This document shows, in pieces, positions 36,246 through 45,289 of a stretch of DNA of 64,000 nt. Location of the stretch: positions 1,612,001 to 1,676,000 of the forward strand of contig CAWGZV010000002.1 of assembly GCA_963827155.1 (NCBI GenBank), given 5' to 3'. The first letter of the stretch is position 1, and every line of letters starts with the position of its first letter. The translations under genes and the position numbers were made by a program. Source of the stretch: UTCFX2 sp963827155. Its GTDB lineage: Bacteria > Chloroflexota > Anaerolineae > Anaerolineales > UBA4823. The notes beneath the pieces were generated by a model. The model was given only the letters and a program-made list of their open reading frames with translations. It searched no databases and had not been told where the DNA came from.

Positions 36246-37686
36246 TCTCACCACTAAAAATATCTTGAGCATCATCGCCTTCTGCTATTAAGCCTGCCAA
36301 ACCGCGCTCAAGGCGTGATAGCGAATGATCTACCAGAATATATCTCCCTGGTACCTGAAGGGTAAATTCAACGACCGTCGCTCCTCCAGTTGGTACGAGT
36401 GTCGTTTGAACATCAGTCAGCGGAATAGATGTCAATGAGGCCTGGTCATAAACGCGATCGAAAATCTCGCCAATTACATGAAATGAGCTGATAAAATTCG
36501 GTCCTCCTACTCCAAAGAAAATCCTGACAGTCTCTCCTACTTTTGCCTGGAGTGGGTGAGCATTCGTAAGAGATCCAACCGCTCCATTCAACACAAAATA
36601 TTCGGGCCGTTCGTCCAGCAATTTTTGAACATCGAATGTTGTAGCGCCTTGCTTCCCTATTGCTTCAGCAGTATAAATCTCCCCTTGCATGATGTAAAAT
36701 TCTCGATCTACTGGTGGTAGCCCACCAGCAGGCTCTACCAGAATTAATCCATACATTCCATTTGCGATGTGTTGAGCAACCATTGGTGTTGCACAATGAT
36801 AGACAAACAATCCAGCGTTAAGCGCTTTGAATGTGAATTGGGTTTCGTCCCCAGGATTGGTTTGGGTAGCGACAGCCCCCCCACCCGGTCCAGTAACCGC
36901 ATGGAAATCGACCGAGTGCATCATCATACTGGATGACGCATTTTTCAAATGGACTTCCACCGTGTCTCCTACCATCACTCGAATAAATGGACCTGGCACC
37001 TGTCTATTGAAAGTCCAATAATGGTATCCAACACCATCAGCGAGTTTGCCTTCTACCTCAACTGTTTCCAGGTCCAGGCGAACTGTGGTCGGTTCCATGC
37101 GATTGATCGGACCAGGCAGATCATCTGGTGCACGAGAGATATCCTCATAAACCGCTTGCGCTGCTTCTTTCTTTTGTCCAACAATAAGCTTCCCTTCCAT
37201 GCCTGCCATACGGTGACCTGGGATATCGCAGAAATAGGCGAATTCTCCAGGCTTGTCAGCGCTGAAGGTAACGCTCACCGTCTCATTCAAATTTGTCACA
37301 TCTGCGCTTCGAACCTCGAAGTCTGGAATCGTCAAGTTATGCTGGACGGGTTCTCCATTAACCAGGTTGATTTTTACAATAGCTCCGGGTTCTACAACAA
37401 GATCCGGATTGACCAATCCTTCAAGTTCCCCACCGACACCGATGTAAACCATCTTTCCGTCAGAAATTGCAGTTTTCAACGTGAATGTCTTTGATGGTTC
37501 CAAAACGGATTCAGTGGAGGTCATTTGATGGTTTACCTGGACCGAAGATGCTTGATCGGCGGACTTGGCCGACTCAAATGTATGTTCGCCAATTGTATAT
37601 GCAGCAACGGAACACCCAGACAGTCCAAAAATTGCACTTATCGTTAGTAGTAAACGAGCAATTGAAATTTTTTTCACCGATATCAT
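36223..37686 (-). CDS. nirK: Copper nitrite reductase NirK with extra N-terminal cupredoxin, lipoprotein
   Basis: A 487-residue enzyme that reduces nitrite to NO. A lipobox LSGC (Cys at about residue 25) anchors it outside the membrane. An N-terminal cupredoxin (about 60-175) has type 1 copper ligands His in QHNLTIPD and Cys/His/Met in FCDIPGHRMAGM. The NirK core has Asp and His in HSVDFHAVTGPGGG, His/Cys in YHCATPMVAQH with Met in NGMYG, the catalytic His in SSFHVIGEIFD, and the last type 2 ligand His in VDHSLSRLERG. All ligands of both copper sites are present. The extra cupredoxin is probably an internal electron carrier. Confidence 0.93.
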   Translation of the reverse strand: MISVKKISIARLLLTISAIFGLSGCSVAAYTIGEHTFESAKSADQASSVQVNHQMTSTESVLEPSKTFTLKTAISDGKMVYIGVGGELEGLVNPDLVVEPGAIVKINLVNGEPVQHNLTIPDFEVRSADVTNLNETVSVTFSADKPGEFAYFCDIPGHRMAGMEGKLIVGQKKEAAQAVYEDISRAPDDLPGPINRMEPTTVRLDLETVEVEGKLADGVGYHYWTFNRQVPGPFIRVMVGDTVEVHLKNASSSMMMHSVDFHAVTGPGGGAVATQTNPGDETQFTFKALNAGLFVYHCATPMVAQHIANGMYGLILVEPAGGLPPVDREFYIMQGEIYTAEAIGKQGATTFDVQKLLDERPEYFVLNGAVGSLTNAHPLQAKVGETVRIFFGVGGPNFISSFHVIGEIFDRVYDQASLTSIPLTDVQTTLVPTGGATVVEFTLQVPGRYILVDHSLSRLERGLAGLIAEGDDAQDIFSGEITPGSGH

Positions 37687-37708
37687 TTTAGTTCACCCTT
37701 TTTGAGAG

Positions 37709-37748
37709 ATTGCGAATCTTCACTAAATATCTTATCAATCTTCGCAAT
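37709..37748. repeat. Inverted repeat between nirK and SNase genes
   Basis: ATTGCGAA (37709-37716) and TTCGCAAT (37741-37748) are perfect 8-bp arms 24 bases apart, in the region between divergent nirK and the SNase lipoprotein. It may be an operator for either gene. It does not match the FNR/NNR consensus. Confidence 0.45.
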
Positions 37749-37810
37749 TCTTTCATTGCGCCAGAGCAAAGAGGAAAACCACAATTTTTCGAGGTAGAAT
37801 TTCATTGTTA

Positions 37811-38869
37811 ATGAAAAATCCAAGATCTCTGTGTTCAAGATCTCTGTTAAGATTTGGGATAGGTGCTTTCGTGTTGAGTATGACGATTGGCTGCGGATTT
37901 TTTAGTTCTAAAGCCGGCTTAAAGTTATATTCAGATCGGGATGTTACGAATCAAACCGTAGTCCTTGGATTCTCCCCGTCCCCATCCCAAACCACGCATA
38001 GTGCTGTTGACTTCCGTTCGGCAACCCCAGATCCGACCAGTTCGCAGATCTATCGCGACCGAACCGAGATAACAACACCTACATATCAAATTTCCCCCAT
38101 GGCTTGCATTCCGAAATCCCAATCCAAAGAATATGGTTTGGTGAAAAGGGTTATTAGTGGAGATACCATCTTGGTTGATATTCAAGGGAATGATCAGATA
38201 ATCCATTATGCTGGGATAAATTCACCGCTGATTGCACCAATTATCGAAGAATTTGGTCCACCAGCAGCTACAAGCAATGCCAAGATGGTGAAAGATCAGG
38301 TAGTTGAGATGGTGCGCGATGGCGCCGATGCTGATTCAAACGGCAGCCTGCTCCGGTATGTCGTCGTGTATGACCAGGGAGTTTTTGTGAATTACGAGCT
38401 TCTAAAAAGCGGTCTCGCCGAAGTCGATTCGGCCTCAATAAACCTCGAATGCCATCAGACCTTTCAGCTTGCGCAAGGGTCTGCTCGCGCTGCGAAAGTC
38501 GGTCTATGGGCATCCACCCCATCGCCTATGCCTACGATCACGACCCGACCGACAAGTTCCCGAACTATGACCTTTACACCAAGCCCAACCTTTACCCTGA
38601 CGCCATCCGTGACGGGCACCCCGCCTACGCCCACTCCATCTTTGACTCCCACAAATACCCCCACGATCACAACCACTCCCACACGCACTGCTACAGCCAC
38701 ATTCGGTGCAATTTGCGATCTCTCCTATGAGGACGTATGCATTCCCCCACCGCCGCCCTATTTTACTTGTTTAGATATTCCTTATCGGAATTTCAAGGCA
38801 GTATTTCCTGATCCTCACGATTTTGACAAGAATTTCGATGAGATTGGATGCGGACCCGGCGATTTCTAA
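37811..38869 (+). CDS. Thermonuclease-like (SNase) lipoprotein with Excalibur-like C-terminus
   Basis: An exported protein of 352 residues. A signal ending in a lipobox (LSMTIGC) is followed by a Ser/Thr/Pro linker. The staphylococcal nuclease-like domain (about 105-235) reads LVKRVISGDTILVDIQGNDQ, IHYAGINSP, VFVNYELLKSGLAEVD. A long Thr/Pro linker follows, and the C-terminal segment reads CDLSYEDVCIPPPPP, then DPHDFDKNFDEIGC, a cysteine- and Asp-rich Excalibur-type ending. The usual SNase catalytic Arg/Glu set is incomplete in what I can see, so nuclease activity is uncertain. Confidence 0.8.
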   Translation: MKNPRSLCSRSLLRFGIGAFVLSMTIGCGFFSSKAGLKLYSDRDVTNQTVVLGFSPSPSQTTHSAVDFRSATPDPTSSQIYRDRTEITTPTYQISPMACIPKSQSKEYGLVKRVISGDTILVDIQGNDQIIHYAGINSPLIAPIIEEFGPPAATSNAKMVKDQVVEMVRDGADADSNGSLLRYVVVYDQGVFVNYELLKSGLAEVDSASINLECHQTFQLAQGSARAAKVGLWASTPSPMPTITTRPTSSRTMTFTPSPTFTLTPSVTGTPPTPTPSLTPTNTPTITTTPTRTATATFGAICDLSYEDVCIPPPPPYFTCLDIPYRNFKAVFPDPHDFDKNFDEIGCGPGDF

Positions 38870-38953
38870 GCCCACCTACAACAAATCGTGTGTATATTTG
38901 GGGGATTTTCGCTGGTTTCCAGAATGATCAGATGAAACAACAATAACTGGTGT

Positions 38954-39340
38954 TTAGGTGAATATTTTGTTCGCAATGGAGAGAATCTCATCAGGATCAA
39001 ATGGTTTGGTGATATAGAGATCCGCTCCAACTTCTTTACCACGCTGGCGGTCAAATTCTTGGCCTTTTGCCGTAAGCATTACCACAGTCACACTCTTCAA
39101 ACCCAGGTCCTGCTTAATTTGTTTGCAGGCGTCAAAACCATTCAGTTTTGGCATCATTACATCTAAGAATACGAGATTGGGAAGCTCTTTCTTAACTAAC
39201 TGCACCGCCTCTGCTCCGTCTGCTGCATTTATGATCTGAATTCCCTTGTCCTCCAGCTCCTCCAACGTCTGCGCAATCAACATCCTGATGTGAGCTTCAT
39301 CATCTACAATGAGAATTTTCCCCTTATTCGATTGCACCAT
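38954..39340 (-). CDS. Single-domain response regulator (CheY-like)
   Basis: A 128-residue receiver domain alone: acidic pair in VDDEAH, phosphoacceptor Asp in LVFLDVMMPKLNG, Thr in MLTAKG and Lys in YITKPF. It is at the end of the leftward signalling operon and overlaps the SpoIIE-type phosphatase by 17 bases. It may accept phosphate from the histidine kinase upstream. Confidence 0.92.
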   Translation of the reverse strand: MVQSNKGKILIVDDEAHIRMLIAQTLEELEDKGIQIINAADGAEAVQLVKKELPNLVFLDVMMPKLNGFDACKQIKQDLGLKSVTVVMLTAKGQEFDRQRGKEVGADLYITKPFDPDEILSIANKIFT

Positions 39341-41027
39341 CTTGCCCGCCTTCCAATCTTCTTACCACAAGAAGAGTCAGATCATCTGATTGTGGTTCTT
39401 CGTTTGTAAATCGTTCAACATCCTCTAGAATGCTATTAAGCAGATCATCTGCGTTCGTCCAAATACGGCTGGAGACCAAGGCCTCAAGCCTTTTCGTGCC
39501 GTAAAGCTCATTCTGCGGGTTAAACGCTTCTGAAACGCCATCGGTATAGAGTACCAGCAAATCTCCTGGTTTCATTGTGGTTTGGAATTCATCCGGTTCA
39601 ATTTCACCAAAGGCTCCCAGGAGATAACCGGTGGCTTCAAGCCTGCAGATGCTGCCTGTTTGTCGCTCGAGCAGCAACGGCCAGTCATGTCCGGCATTTG
39701 CGTAATTGAGTTTTCCTGAATTTAGATCAAGCGAAAGAAAGAATGCGCTCATAAATACAGCCTTGCGTCGCTCCTGAAGGATATAGTGGTTGGCCTTTCT
39801 TAAAACTTCGCCAGGAGAACCGCCTTCGATCGATGTAAGCCGCAAAACCGTGCGCGCAAATGCCATGAAAAGGGCTGCAGCCACTCCTTTGCCCGTGACA
39901 TCTGCAATGACGATATTCAATCGAGCAGGATTATCTTGAGAATAGATTAGATCATAAAGATCTCCCCCTACTTGCCGCGCTGACCTGTAAGCGGCGGCAA
40001 ATTCCCAACCCGGAATTTCAGGAAGCGATTCGGGCAAGAACGAGAGCTGGATCTGTCGACCAATTAACATCTCCTCCTCAAGACGCTGAAGCTTGACTTC
40101 TTCTTGATGCAGGCGAGCTGTCTCGAGCGCAATTGCCGCCTGACCTGCCAGCGCACTGACCAGTTTTTCGTCACCAGCCGTGAATTCAGGATGTTGTTTC
40201 AGTCTGCCTAGCAAGAGCACACCAAGCGTTCTTTCATGCACTTTCAAAGGTACGCCCAACACAATGCCTGGCCTGACCTCCTCATTAAACCTTACTAAGC
40301 TTGTACTCTCTGGGTTGAAGATGAAGGATTCACCAGAATTCATAACACGATCAATGATTGCTCCTGCAGCGGCTCGCAGTGAATCGGTTACCCCTGGCTC
40401 TCCATCCCAGGCGCTCTCTACTAAGCCGTATCCTGCCTTGCTCTCCGGCATGTCTGCCTCTGATTCGGCGGATAACATAACCAGAGACATATCGGATGGT
40501 ACAACCGATTCGATCTGATCAAGCACCAGTCTCGGGATTCGCTCCGGATTGAGAGTTGATCCGATCGTCTCTGCAGCCCGATATAGGAGATTGATCTCTC
40601 GATATCTGTCCAAGAGTTCGCTGCCCAGATCTCGTTTCTCTACAGCTTGTTCTAACAAGCGAACAAATCCATTTCCTACCGCATCGATCAATGGGAAGAT
40701 ATGATCCAAATCTGCTGAACCCACGCGGTCCAGCACGAGCAGCGCCCCAGCAAGCTGATTATGGACTACCAAAGGGCGCAAGAAAAGTGGACCATCGCGA
40801 GTGGTCTCACCCGATTGAGCGTGCTTCCAGGCGTCCAAAATAACTGGCTGCTCCCATACATCGGATCCAGCGTATCGTTCACCAAACGGATCCAGCATGC
40901 CAAAAACTACCCCTGGCATCAGCTTTAGAAATGGAGTCAGCAGCCCAGCCGCCTCTTCCGGTTTAATCAATCGGCGAAGGTTGTGCTGAAGGATAGGAAG
41001 GGAAGCATGCTGAATCAAATCACTCAA
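39324..41027 (-). CDS. GAF and SpoIIE/RsbU-type PP2C phosphatase
   Basis: A 567-residue cytoplasmic protein. N-terminal sensor region, GAF domain (about 150-300), linker ERLEEEMLIGRQIQLSF-like coiled coil, and PP2C domain (about 330-560) with metal-binding motifs GGDLYD, IADVTGKG, NAGHDW, YTDGVSEAF and DDLTLLVV. In partner-switching systems such phosphatases dephosphorylate the STAS protein, which is encoded just upstream (41081-41499). No sigma factor is in the window, so the output is unknown. Confidence 0.92.
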   Translation of the reverse strand: MSDLIQHASLPILQHNLRRLIKPEEAAGLLTPFLKLMPGVVFGMLDPFGERYAGSDVWEQPVILDAWKHAQSGETTRDGPLFLRPLVVHNQLAGALLVLDRVGSADLDHIFPLIDAVGNGFVRLLEQAVEKRDLGSELLDRYREINLLYRAAETIGSTLNPERIPRLVLDQIESVVPSDMSLVMLSAESEADMPESKAGYGLVESAWDGEPGVTDSLRAAAGAIIDRVMNSGESFIFNPESTSLVRFNEEVRPGIVLGVPLKVHERTLGVLLLGRLKQHPEFTAGDEKLVSALAGQAAIALETARLHQEEVKLQRLEEEMLIGRQIQLSFLPESLPEIPGWEFAAAYRSARQVGGDLYDLIYSQDNPARLNIVIADVTGKGVAAALFMAFARTVLRLTSIEGGSPGEVLRKANHYILQERRKAVFMSAFFLSLDLNSGKLNYANAGHDWPLLLERQTGSICRLEATGYLLGAFGEIEPDEFQTTMKPGDLLVLYTDGVSEAFNPQNELYGTKRLEALVSSRIWTNADDLLNSILEDVERFTNEEPQSDDLTLLVVRRLEGGQDGAIE

Positions 41028-41080
41028 ATTTCACCAAATCCTTGCCGAAAACGAATACATTCACAAACGATTATGCTCAT

Positions 41081-41499
41081 CTATCCAAATGAGGCCAGTG
41101 CGGTATTTCGGTCCGAATAGATCTCAAACAAATGCGAAAATCCAGTTTTATCGAATATCGACATCAACCGTGGAGAAGGACCTAGAAGTTTCACATGTTT
41201 CTCGAAGGAATCTGAACTTTCTACATATTCTCCCATCGCATGGATGGTATGCCAACCGTGTTCAAGGTCTGGTGGAGTCTCCCCCGCATGATAACAGCCA
41301 GGCTGTGCAGCGCCACTAAACCTGATGAAGACATAAAACCAACCTTTTCAAAATCCAGCACTAAATTCCGAGCACCATCTTTATATGCATTACGCCCGGA
41401 ATTAATCAGGTCCTGATATGATGATGCGTCCAGGTCACCTGTCAACCTCAGGATAGTCACTGGGGGAGGTCCACTCACTACTTCTCGAATGATTTCCAT
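41081..41499 (-). CDS. STAS anti-sigma-factor-antagonist-like protein (frameshifted)
   Basis: A STAS protein of about 140 residues. The core reads VTILRLTGDLDASSYQDL, VLDFEKVGFMSSSGLVAL, with a phosphorylatable Ser in FMSSSG. The frame breaks at the C5 run 41281-41285 (one base missing), which gives an early stop near 41221. Restoring it yields MRGETPPDLEHGW, a Ser/Phe-rich tail (FEKHVKLLGPSPRLMSIFDK) and a stop at 41083..41081. It is the likely substrate of the adjoining RsbW-like kinase and SpoIIE-like phosphatase. Confidence 0.8.
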
Positions 41500-41573
41500 C
41501 TCTTCATCCTAACCTTTTCTACGAAAATTGAATAACAAACATACTGTTTCTACTATCTTTCGACAGTTTCCGT

Positions 41574-42087
41574 CTATTCTTTAAATGCCTGCTGTCTAAG
41601 TTCGGGACAACGCTTCACCAGCTTGACCTCATTCATATTCCCAGGTAATCGTTTGTAGCTCATTTCATCGGTTAGAACCTTTGCCATATAAACTCCCAAC
41701 CCCCCAATTCGGCGTTCTTCAAGCGGTATTTGAAGATCAGGATCTTCGAGCAAGGTTGGATCAAAAGGGCTGGCATCATCTATGATCCTGATTTCAAATT
41801 GACCTGGACTTCCATTGGCAATTATCTTTAATCAAGCCATGTTGACCACGATAACCATGAATTATGACATTCGTGACCAATTCATCAACCGCCAGCTCAA
41901 TATCATAAACAAACTGGTCTTCATCACAGAAGTGTCTGGCAGCATCCTGGATAAATTCGCGAATCTGATGCAAATTTGAAAGGTCAGCGGGTAATGTTAG
42001 CTCGAAATCCATCGGAAGTTGGTTCTCCAAATTCATGAAGCTGGTGTTCACTTTGGCGAAATTATCGATCTTGTTCATGGTCGTCAA
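41574..42087 (-). CDS. RsbW-type serine kinase/anti-sigma factor (frameshifted)
   Basis: A GHKL ATPase of about 170 residues like RsbW/SpoIIAB. The N-box is in VYDIELAVDELVTNVIIHGY. One extra A near 41827-41829 breaks the frame after HGLIK. Skipping it gives IIANGSPGQFEIRIIDDASP and the G-box in RRIGGLGVYMAK, with a stop at 41576..41574. It overlaps the histidine kinase end by four bases. It would phosphorylate the STAS protein. Confidence 0.8.
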
Positions 42088-44216
42088 TGAGTCCCTTCCA
42101 TCCGCCCGGCGATAATATTACGTGGATTATCCGCAGGTTCCTTGAAGATGGGCAGCACAAATATGAAGCGACTTCCTTTTCCAGGCTGGCTTTCCAACCA
42201 TATCCGGCCACCATGTAATTCTACGATTTCTTTTGTAATTGGCAAGCCCAATCCTGTCCCGTGCGGCTTCTCTGTCAATGTGTCACCAAGTTGAATGAAT
42301 TCTTCGAAAATCTTCGATTGGTCGTCTTCGGAAATCCCTATCCCAGTATCCGCGACACTGACTTGAATATGATCCTTCACAACCTCTACCTTGCATGTGA
42401 TCGTTCCTCGCTCTGTGAATTTTATCGCATTTGAAATCAGGTTTATCATCACTTGGATTAATCTGTCGCTATCACCTGGCACCTCTGGAAGATCCGCTGG
42501 GATGTCCACCTGGAATTCTAGATTTTCATTCGTCTCAAGTAATCCGGTCGTAGCCGTAACAGCATGCTCGATTACTTTCTTGATATCTACTGGTCTTGCA
42601 GTCCACACAATTTTTCCAGCTTCTATCTTAGAAAGGTCCAATACATTGTTAATAAGGTTCGTAAGCCTTTCACCTTCTGAGACAATAATTGCTAAGTTTT
42701 CATCTATCTGCTGAATAGTGCGCAGTGTATGTTGATCTTCACGATCCAAATTTGGAAACACCTTTTCTTGTAATCGTTTTTGTACAATCCTTGCGAAACC
42801 CATCACAGATGTGAGCGGTGTACGAAGCTCATGGCTTACATTTGCAACAAAGGTGCTCTTCGCAGCATTTGCAGCTTCGGCTGCATACTTCGCCAATTCA
42901 GCGGTTTCCTTCGCTGTAACCATCTCGCTGAATAACCGCGCGTTGTCAATCGCTCCGGCAATCTGGATGGCAATATTCTCTGCTAGCTCGATTTCTGCAG
43001 TTGTAAACGAACGCTCCCGATCGCTGCATGTGATATCAATTGTTCCGATCGCTTCGCCTCGTGCCAATAATGGCACTACCATCACACTGAATGTTCCGGT
43101 TTGTTCAAGCAGCCACTTCAAATGATCCGCTGGGCGTTTTCCAGCGTCTTCTTCTCCCAAATTGATTGTCTTTCTCTGTACAATCACCGAATTCGATGAT
43201 GGGCTTTCGCTTAATCGAAAACTTGATCCTTTTAATATCGGATAATCTTGATGGCGATGATATTCTGCTGCAATTCTCAGTGATCCTTGCTCTTTGTCTA
43301 ACAATGCTATCGCGGCGTATTTCACATTAAACACCGCGACCATTTCATTAGCAACAATGTCTAACACGGTCTGCATCTCGCGCGCGGAGGCTACCGAGGA
43401 AGTGATCCGATTGAGAGCAGACAGCTGGTCTGCTCTTTGTTGAAGCTGTGCCGTGCGGTCTTCAACCTGTTTTTGTAGACTGTTGATCATCGATTGCAGG
43501 TGTGAAGCCAGCCCATTAAATGCCTCTGCTAATGAGACCAGCTCAACCGGACCAACGGGTTCAGCGCGTTGATCAAGGTCACCTTCACTTGCAGCGACCG
43601 CTGCCACTGTCAGGGCTTCAATTGGACGCATTAGCAGCCTCGCAAGCATTACAGCCGCCGCAACGACTACCAACATCATCAACACCCCGACGAGCGTGGT
43701 TACCTTGATAGATCTGGTCACTCCAACCATTGCCTCGGCTTGCGTTTCTTGAACAATAACCAGCCATTTTAGTGTACGTAAGTCATCAATTTTTAATCCC
43801 GTTGAGGTTGTCAGTGGTGCAAAGCCAAGAACTGATTTTTGACCTGCCTCATTTACTCCAAGCAGCCACCCTGGATCTACTTGAGTAATTGGACTGGTCA
43901 TGTCAGTTTTATTTTCATTGTGAAGCACCTCACTCTTGACTGCTTTTCCAATTTGCGAACCATTAGCTCCGGTAACCAACACCCCATCTTTAGTGATTAT
44001 CGAGATCTCACCGGTTTGCCTGAGGAGGGTATCCTGGATTTCCCGCTGAATGCCGCCGAGTGAGTACGTAGTCGCGATCACCCCAGATGTTCGATTGGTT
44101 TGTGGATTGAGGATGCCTACAGCAATAAATACCGTCGGATTGCTTTCACTTGGATTAATGTCAGATCTCCAATATATGTACCGCCCAATCCATCGTTCCA
44201 TGCCTTCTTGAACCAA
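42084..44216 (-). CDS. Membrane histidine kinase, C-terminal part (dCache/HAMP/GAF/HisKA/HATPase)
   Basis: This is the second part of a sensor kinase of about 1060 residues (42084-45283). In order: the rest of a dCache-like extracellular domain (to about 43760), a TM helix (VGVLMMLVVVAAAVMLARLL), HAMP with LMRPIEALTVAAVAASEGD, coiled coil, GAF (about 42930-43370), HisKA box STFVANVSHELRTPLTSVMG, HATPase N-box LISNAIKFTERG, DTGIGISEDD and GTGLGLPITKE. It lies downstream of a PnrA-type binding lipoprotein and couples to the RsbW gene by overlap. Confidence 0.88.
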   Translation of the reverse strand: MVQEGMERWIGRYIYWRSDINPSESNPTVFIAVGILNPQTNRTSGVIATTYSLGGIQREIQDTLLRQTGEISIITKDGVLVTGANGSQIGKAVKSEVLHNENKTDMTSPITQVDPGWLLGVNEAGQKSVLGFAPLTTSTGLKIDDLRTLKWLVIVQETQAEAMVGVTRSIKVTTLVGVLMMLVVVAAAVMLARLLMRPIEALTVAAVAASEGDLDQRAEPVGPVELVSLAEAFNGLASHLQSMINSLQKQVEDRTAQLQQRADQLSALNRITSSVASAREMQTVLDIVANEMVAVFNVKYAAIALLDKEQGSLRIAAEYHRHQDYPILKGSSFRLSESPSSNSVIVQRKTINLGEEDAGKRPADHLKWLLEQTGTFSVMVVPLLARGEAIGTIDITCSDRERSFTTAEIELAENIAIQIAGAIDNARLFSEMVTAKETAELAKYAAEAANAAKSTFVANVSHELRTPLTSVMGFARIVQKRLQEKVFPNLDREDQHTLRTIQQIDENLAIIVSEGERLTNLINNVLDLSKIEAGKIVWTARPVDIKKVIEHAVTATTGLLETNENLEFQVDIPADLPEVPGDSDRLIQVMINLISNAIKFTERGTITCKVEVVKDHIQVSVADTGIGISEDDQSKIFEEFIQLGDTLTEKPHGTGLGLPITKEIVELHGGRIWLESQPGKGSRFIFVLPIFKEPADNPRNIIAGRMEGTH

Positions 44217-45283
44217 TCCTCTTCGCCAAAATAAAAATGCTCTGGTCGTTCTCCCTGCGACGCGACCAGCCCTCCCAGTCGGTCGATCAGCATCAAATTA
44301 CTGTGAAGCATATCGACGCCGCGAAATTTGCTCAACTCAATAGATTGCGAGTTATTTCGGACCTTAAGTACAAATTCGTTTGTATTGGGTAAGCTTATCC
44401 AATCCCTTTCTTGTTGTTTGAGTTTTGCCAATGCCAAGCTGCCCAACTGATTGTGCTGATCATTTGAACTTTCAAGACCGAATTGTAAGGTCGAATTCTG
44501 CCGACCTAATGCCATCAGAGAATCGATCTGATCGCTCAAATTGTTCCCGACGCGTTCCACGCTTGCCATCGCCTGACTCTGGAAATTTTGACCCACCTGC
44601 CTGATCTGAGCGTTCCTGATTTGGATCAAAAAAACCCCACTAACCACCAGAAGCGTCACTCCAGCCAGACCTGTAAAAACGAAAGCTAATTGAGTAATTA
44701 AATCAAGTCGTAAATCCCCATCTGGATAATATCTCAACCTGAAATGCCATAACATCCAGATGTGAAAGATAAACTGAATTAACAGCAGCATCCCAATTAG
44801 CTGTGGCGCTCCAGGTGCATCCAACAAAAATCGCAGCCTATCGGTATTTGCGAAAAGATCGACAATCAGCATCCCTGCCGCACCCAGCAGCGAGACAACC
44901 ATCGCAGCAGGTACTCGCCGTAAATCATCTATGAGTGCGATCTCAAACGGTACCAGAATCAAAAGAAATGGACCGACCATCCAGTATCCATCAACAAATA
45001 AGGTGCCGTAAATCACCCCAACAATTTGGGACACTGAAATAAGCCAGATTGCTCTTCGGTAATGCCGTCCCTTAAATGCGAGCAGCCAACCAATTGAATG
45101 CGTCGCAATGATAATTCCCCCATATGCAGCCAGTGCGAGATACTGCCAGGCTCCCGTCCGGTGATAACTCAACAACAACATTGCCGTGACAGCGATGGCA
45201 AACGCGGCAGTGAAGAGAGTGAAACTCCAGAAAATTACCCCTCGTGTGGCTCTTGGGTAATATTTGCTTATCGCGGCAGACAT
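44117..45283 (-). CDS. Membrane histidine kinase, N-terminal part (multi-TM, dCache)
   Basis: This first part has about six TM helices (for example AFAIAVTAMLLLSYHRTG, MVVSLLGAAGMLIVDLFANT), a further helix (FTGLAGVTLLVVSGVFLIQI) and then an extracellular dCache-like region. The frame breaks near 44163: one base is missing, and the other frame continues DINPSESNPTVFIAV. It starts seven bases downstream of the BMP-type lipoprotein gene, so the two are one transcript. Confidence 0.82.
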   Translation of the reverse strand: MSAAISKYYPRATRGVIFWSFTLFTAAFAIAVTAMLLLSYHRTGAWQYLALAAYGGIIIATHSIGWLLAFKGRHYRRAIWLISVSQIVGVIYGTLFVDGYWMVGPFLLILVPFEIALIDDLRRVPAAMVVSLLGAAGMLIVDLFANTDRLRFLLDAPGAPQLIGMLLLIQFIFHIWMLWHFRLRYYPDGDLRLDLITQLAFVFTGLAGVTLLVVSGVFLIQIRNAQIRQVGQNFQSQAMASVERVGNNLSDQIDSLMALGRQNSTLQFGLESSNDQHNQLGSLALAKLKQQERDWISLPNTNEFVLKVRNNSQSIELSKFRGVDMLHSNLMLIDRLGGLVASQGERPEHFYFGEEDWFKKAWNDGLGGTYIGDLTLIQVKAIRRYLLL

Positions 45284-45289
45284 GTCGTC

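Noticed and set aside
36949..37494. 181-codon frame antisense to nirK
   Set aside because: The nirK frame on the other strand has every copper ligand; this one has no recognisable content.
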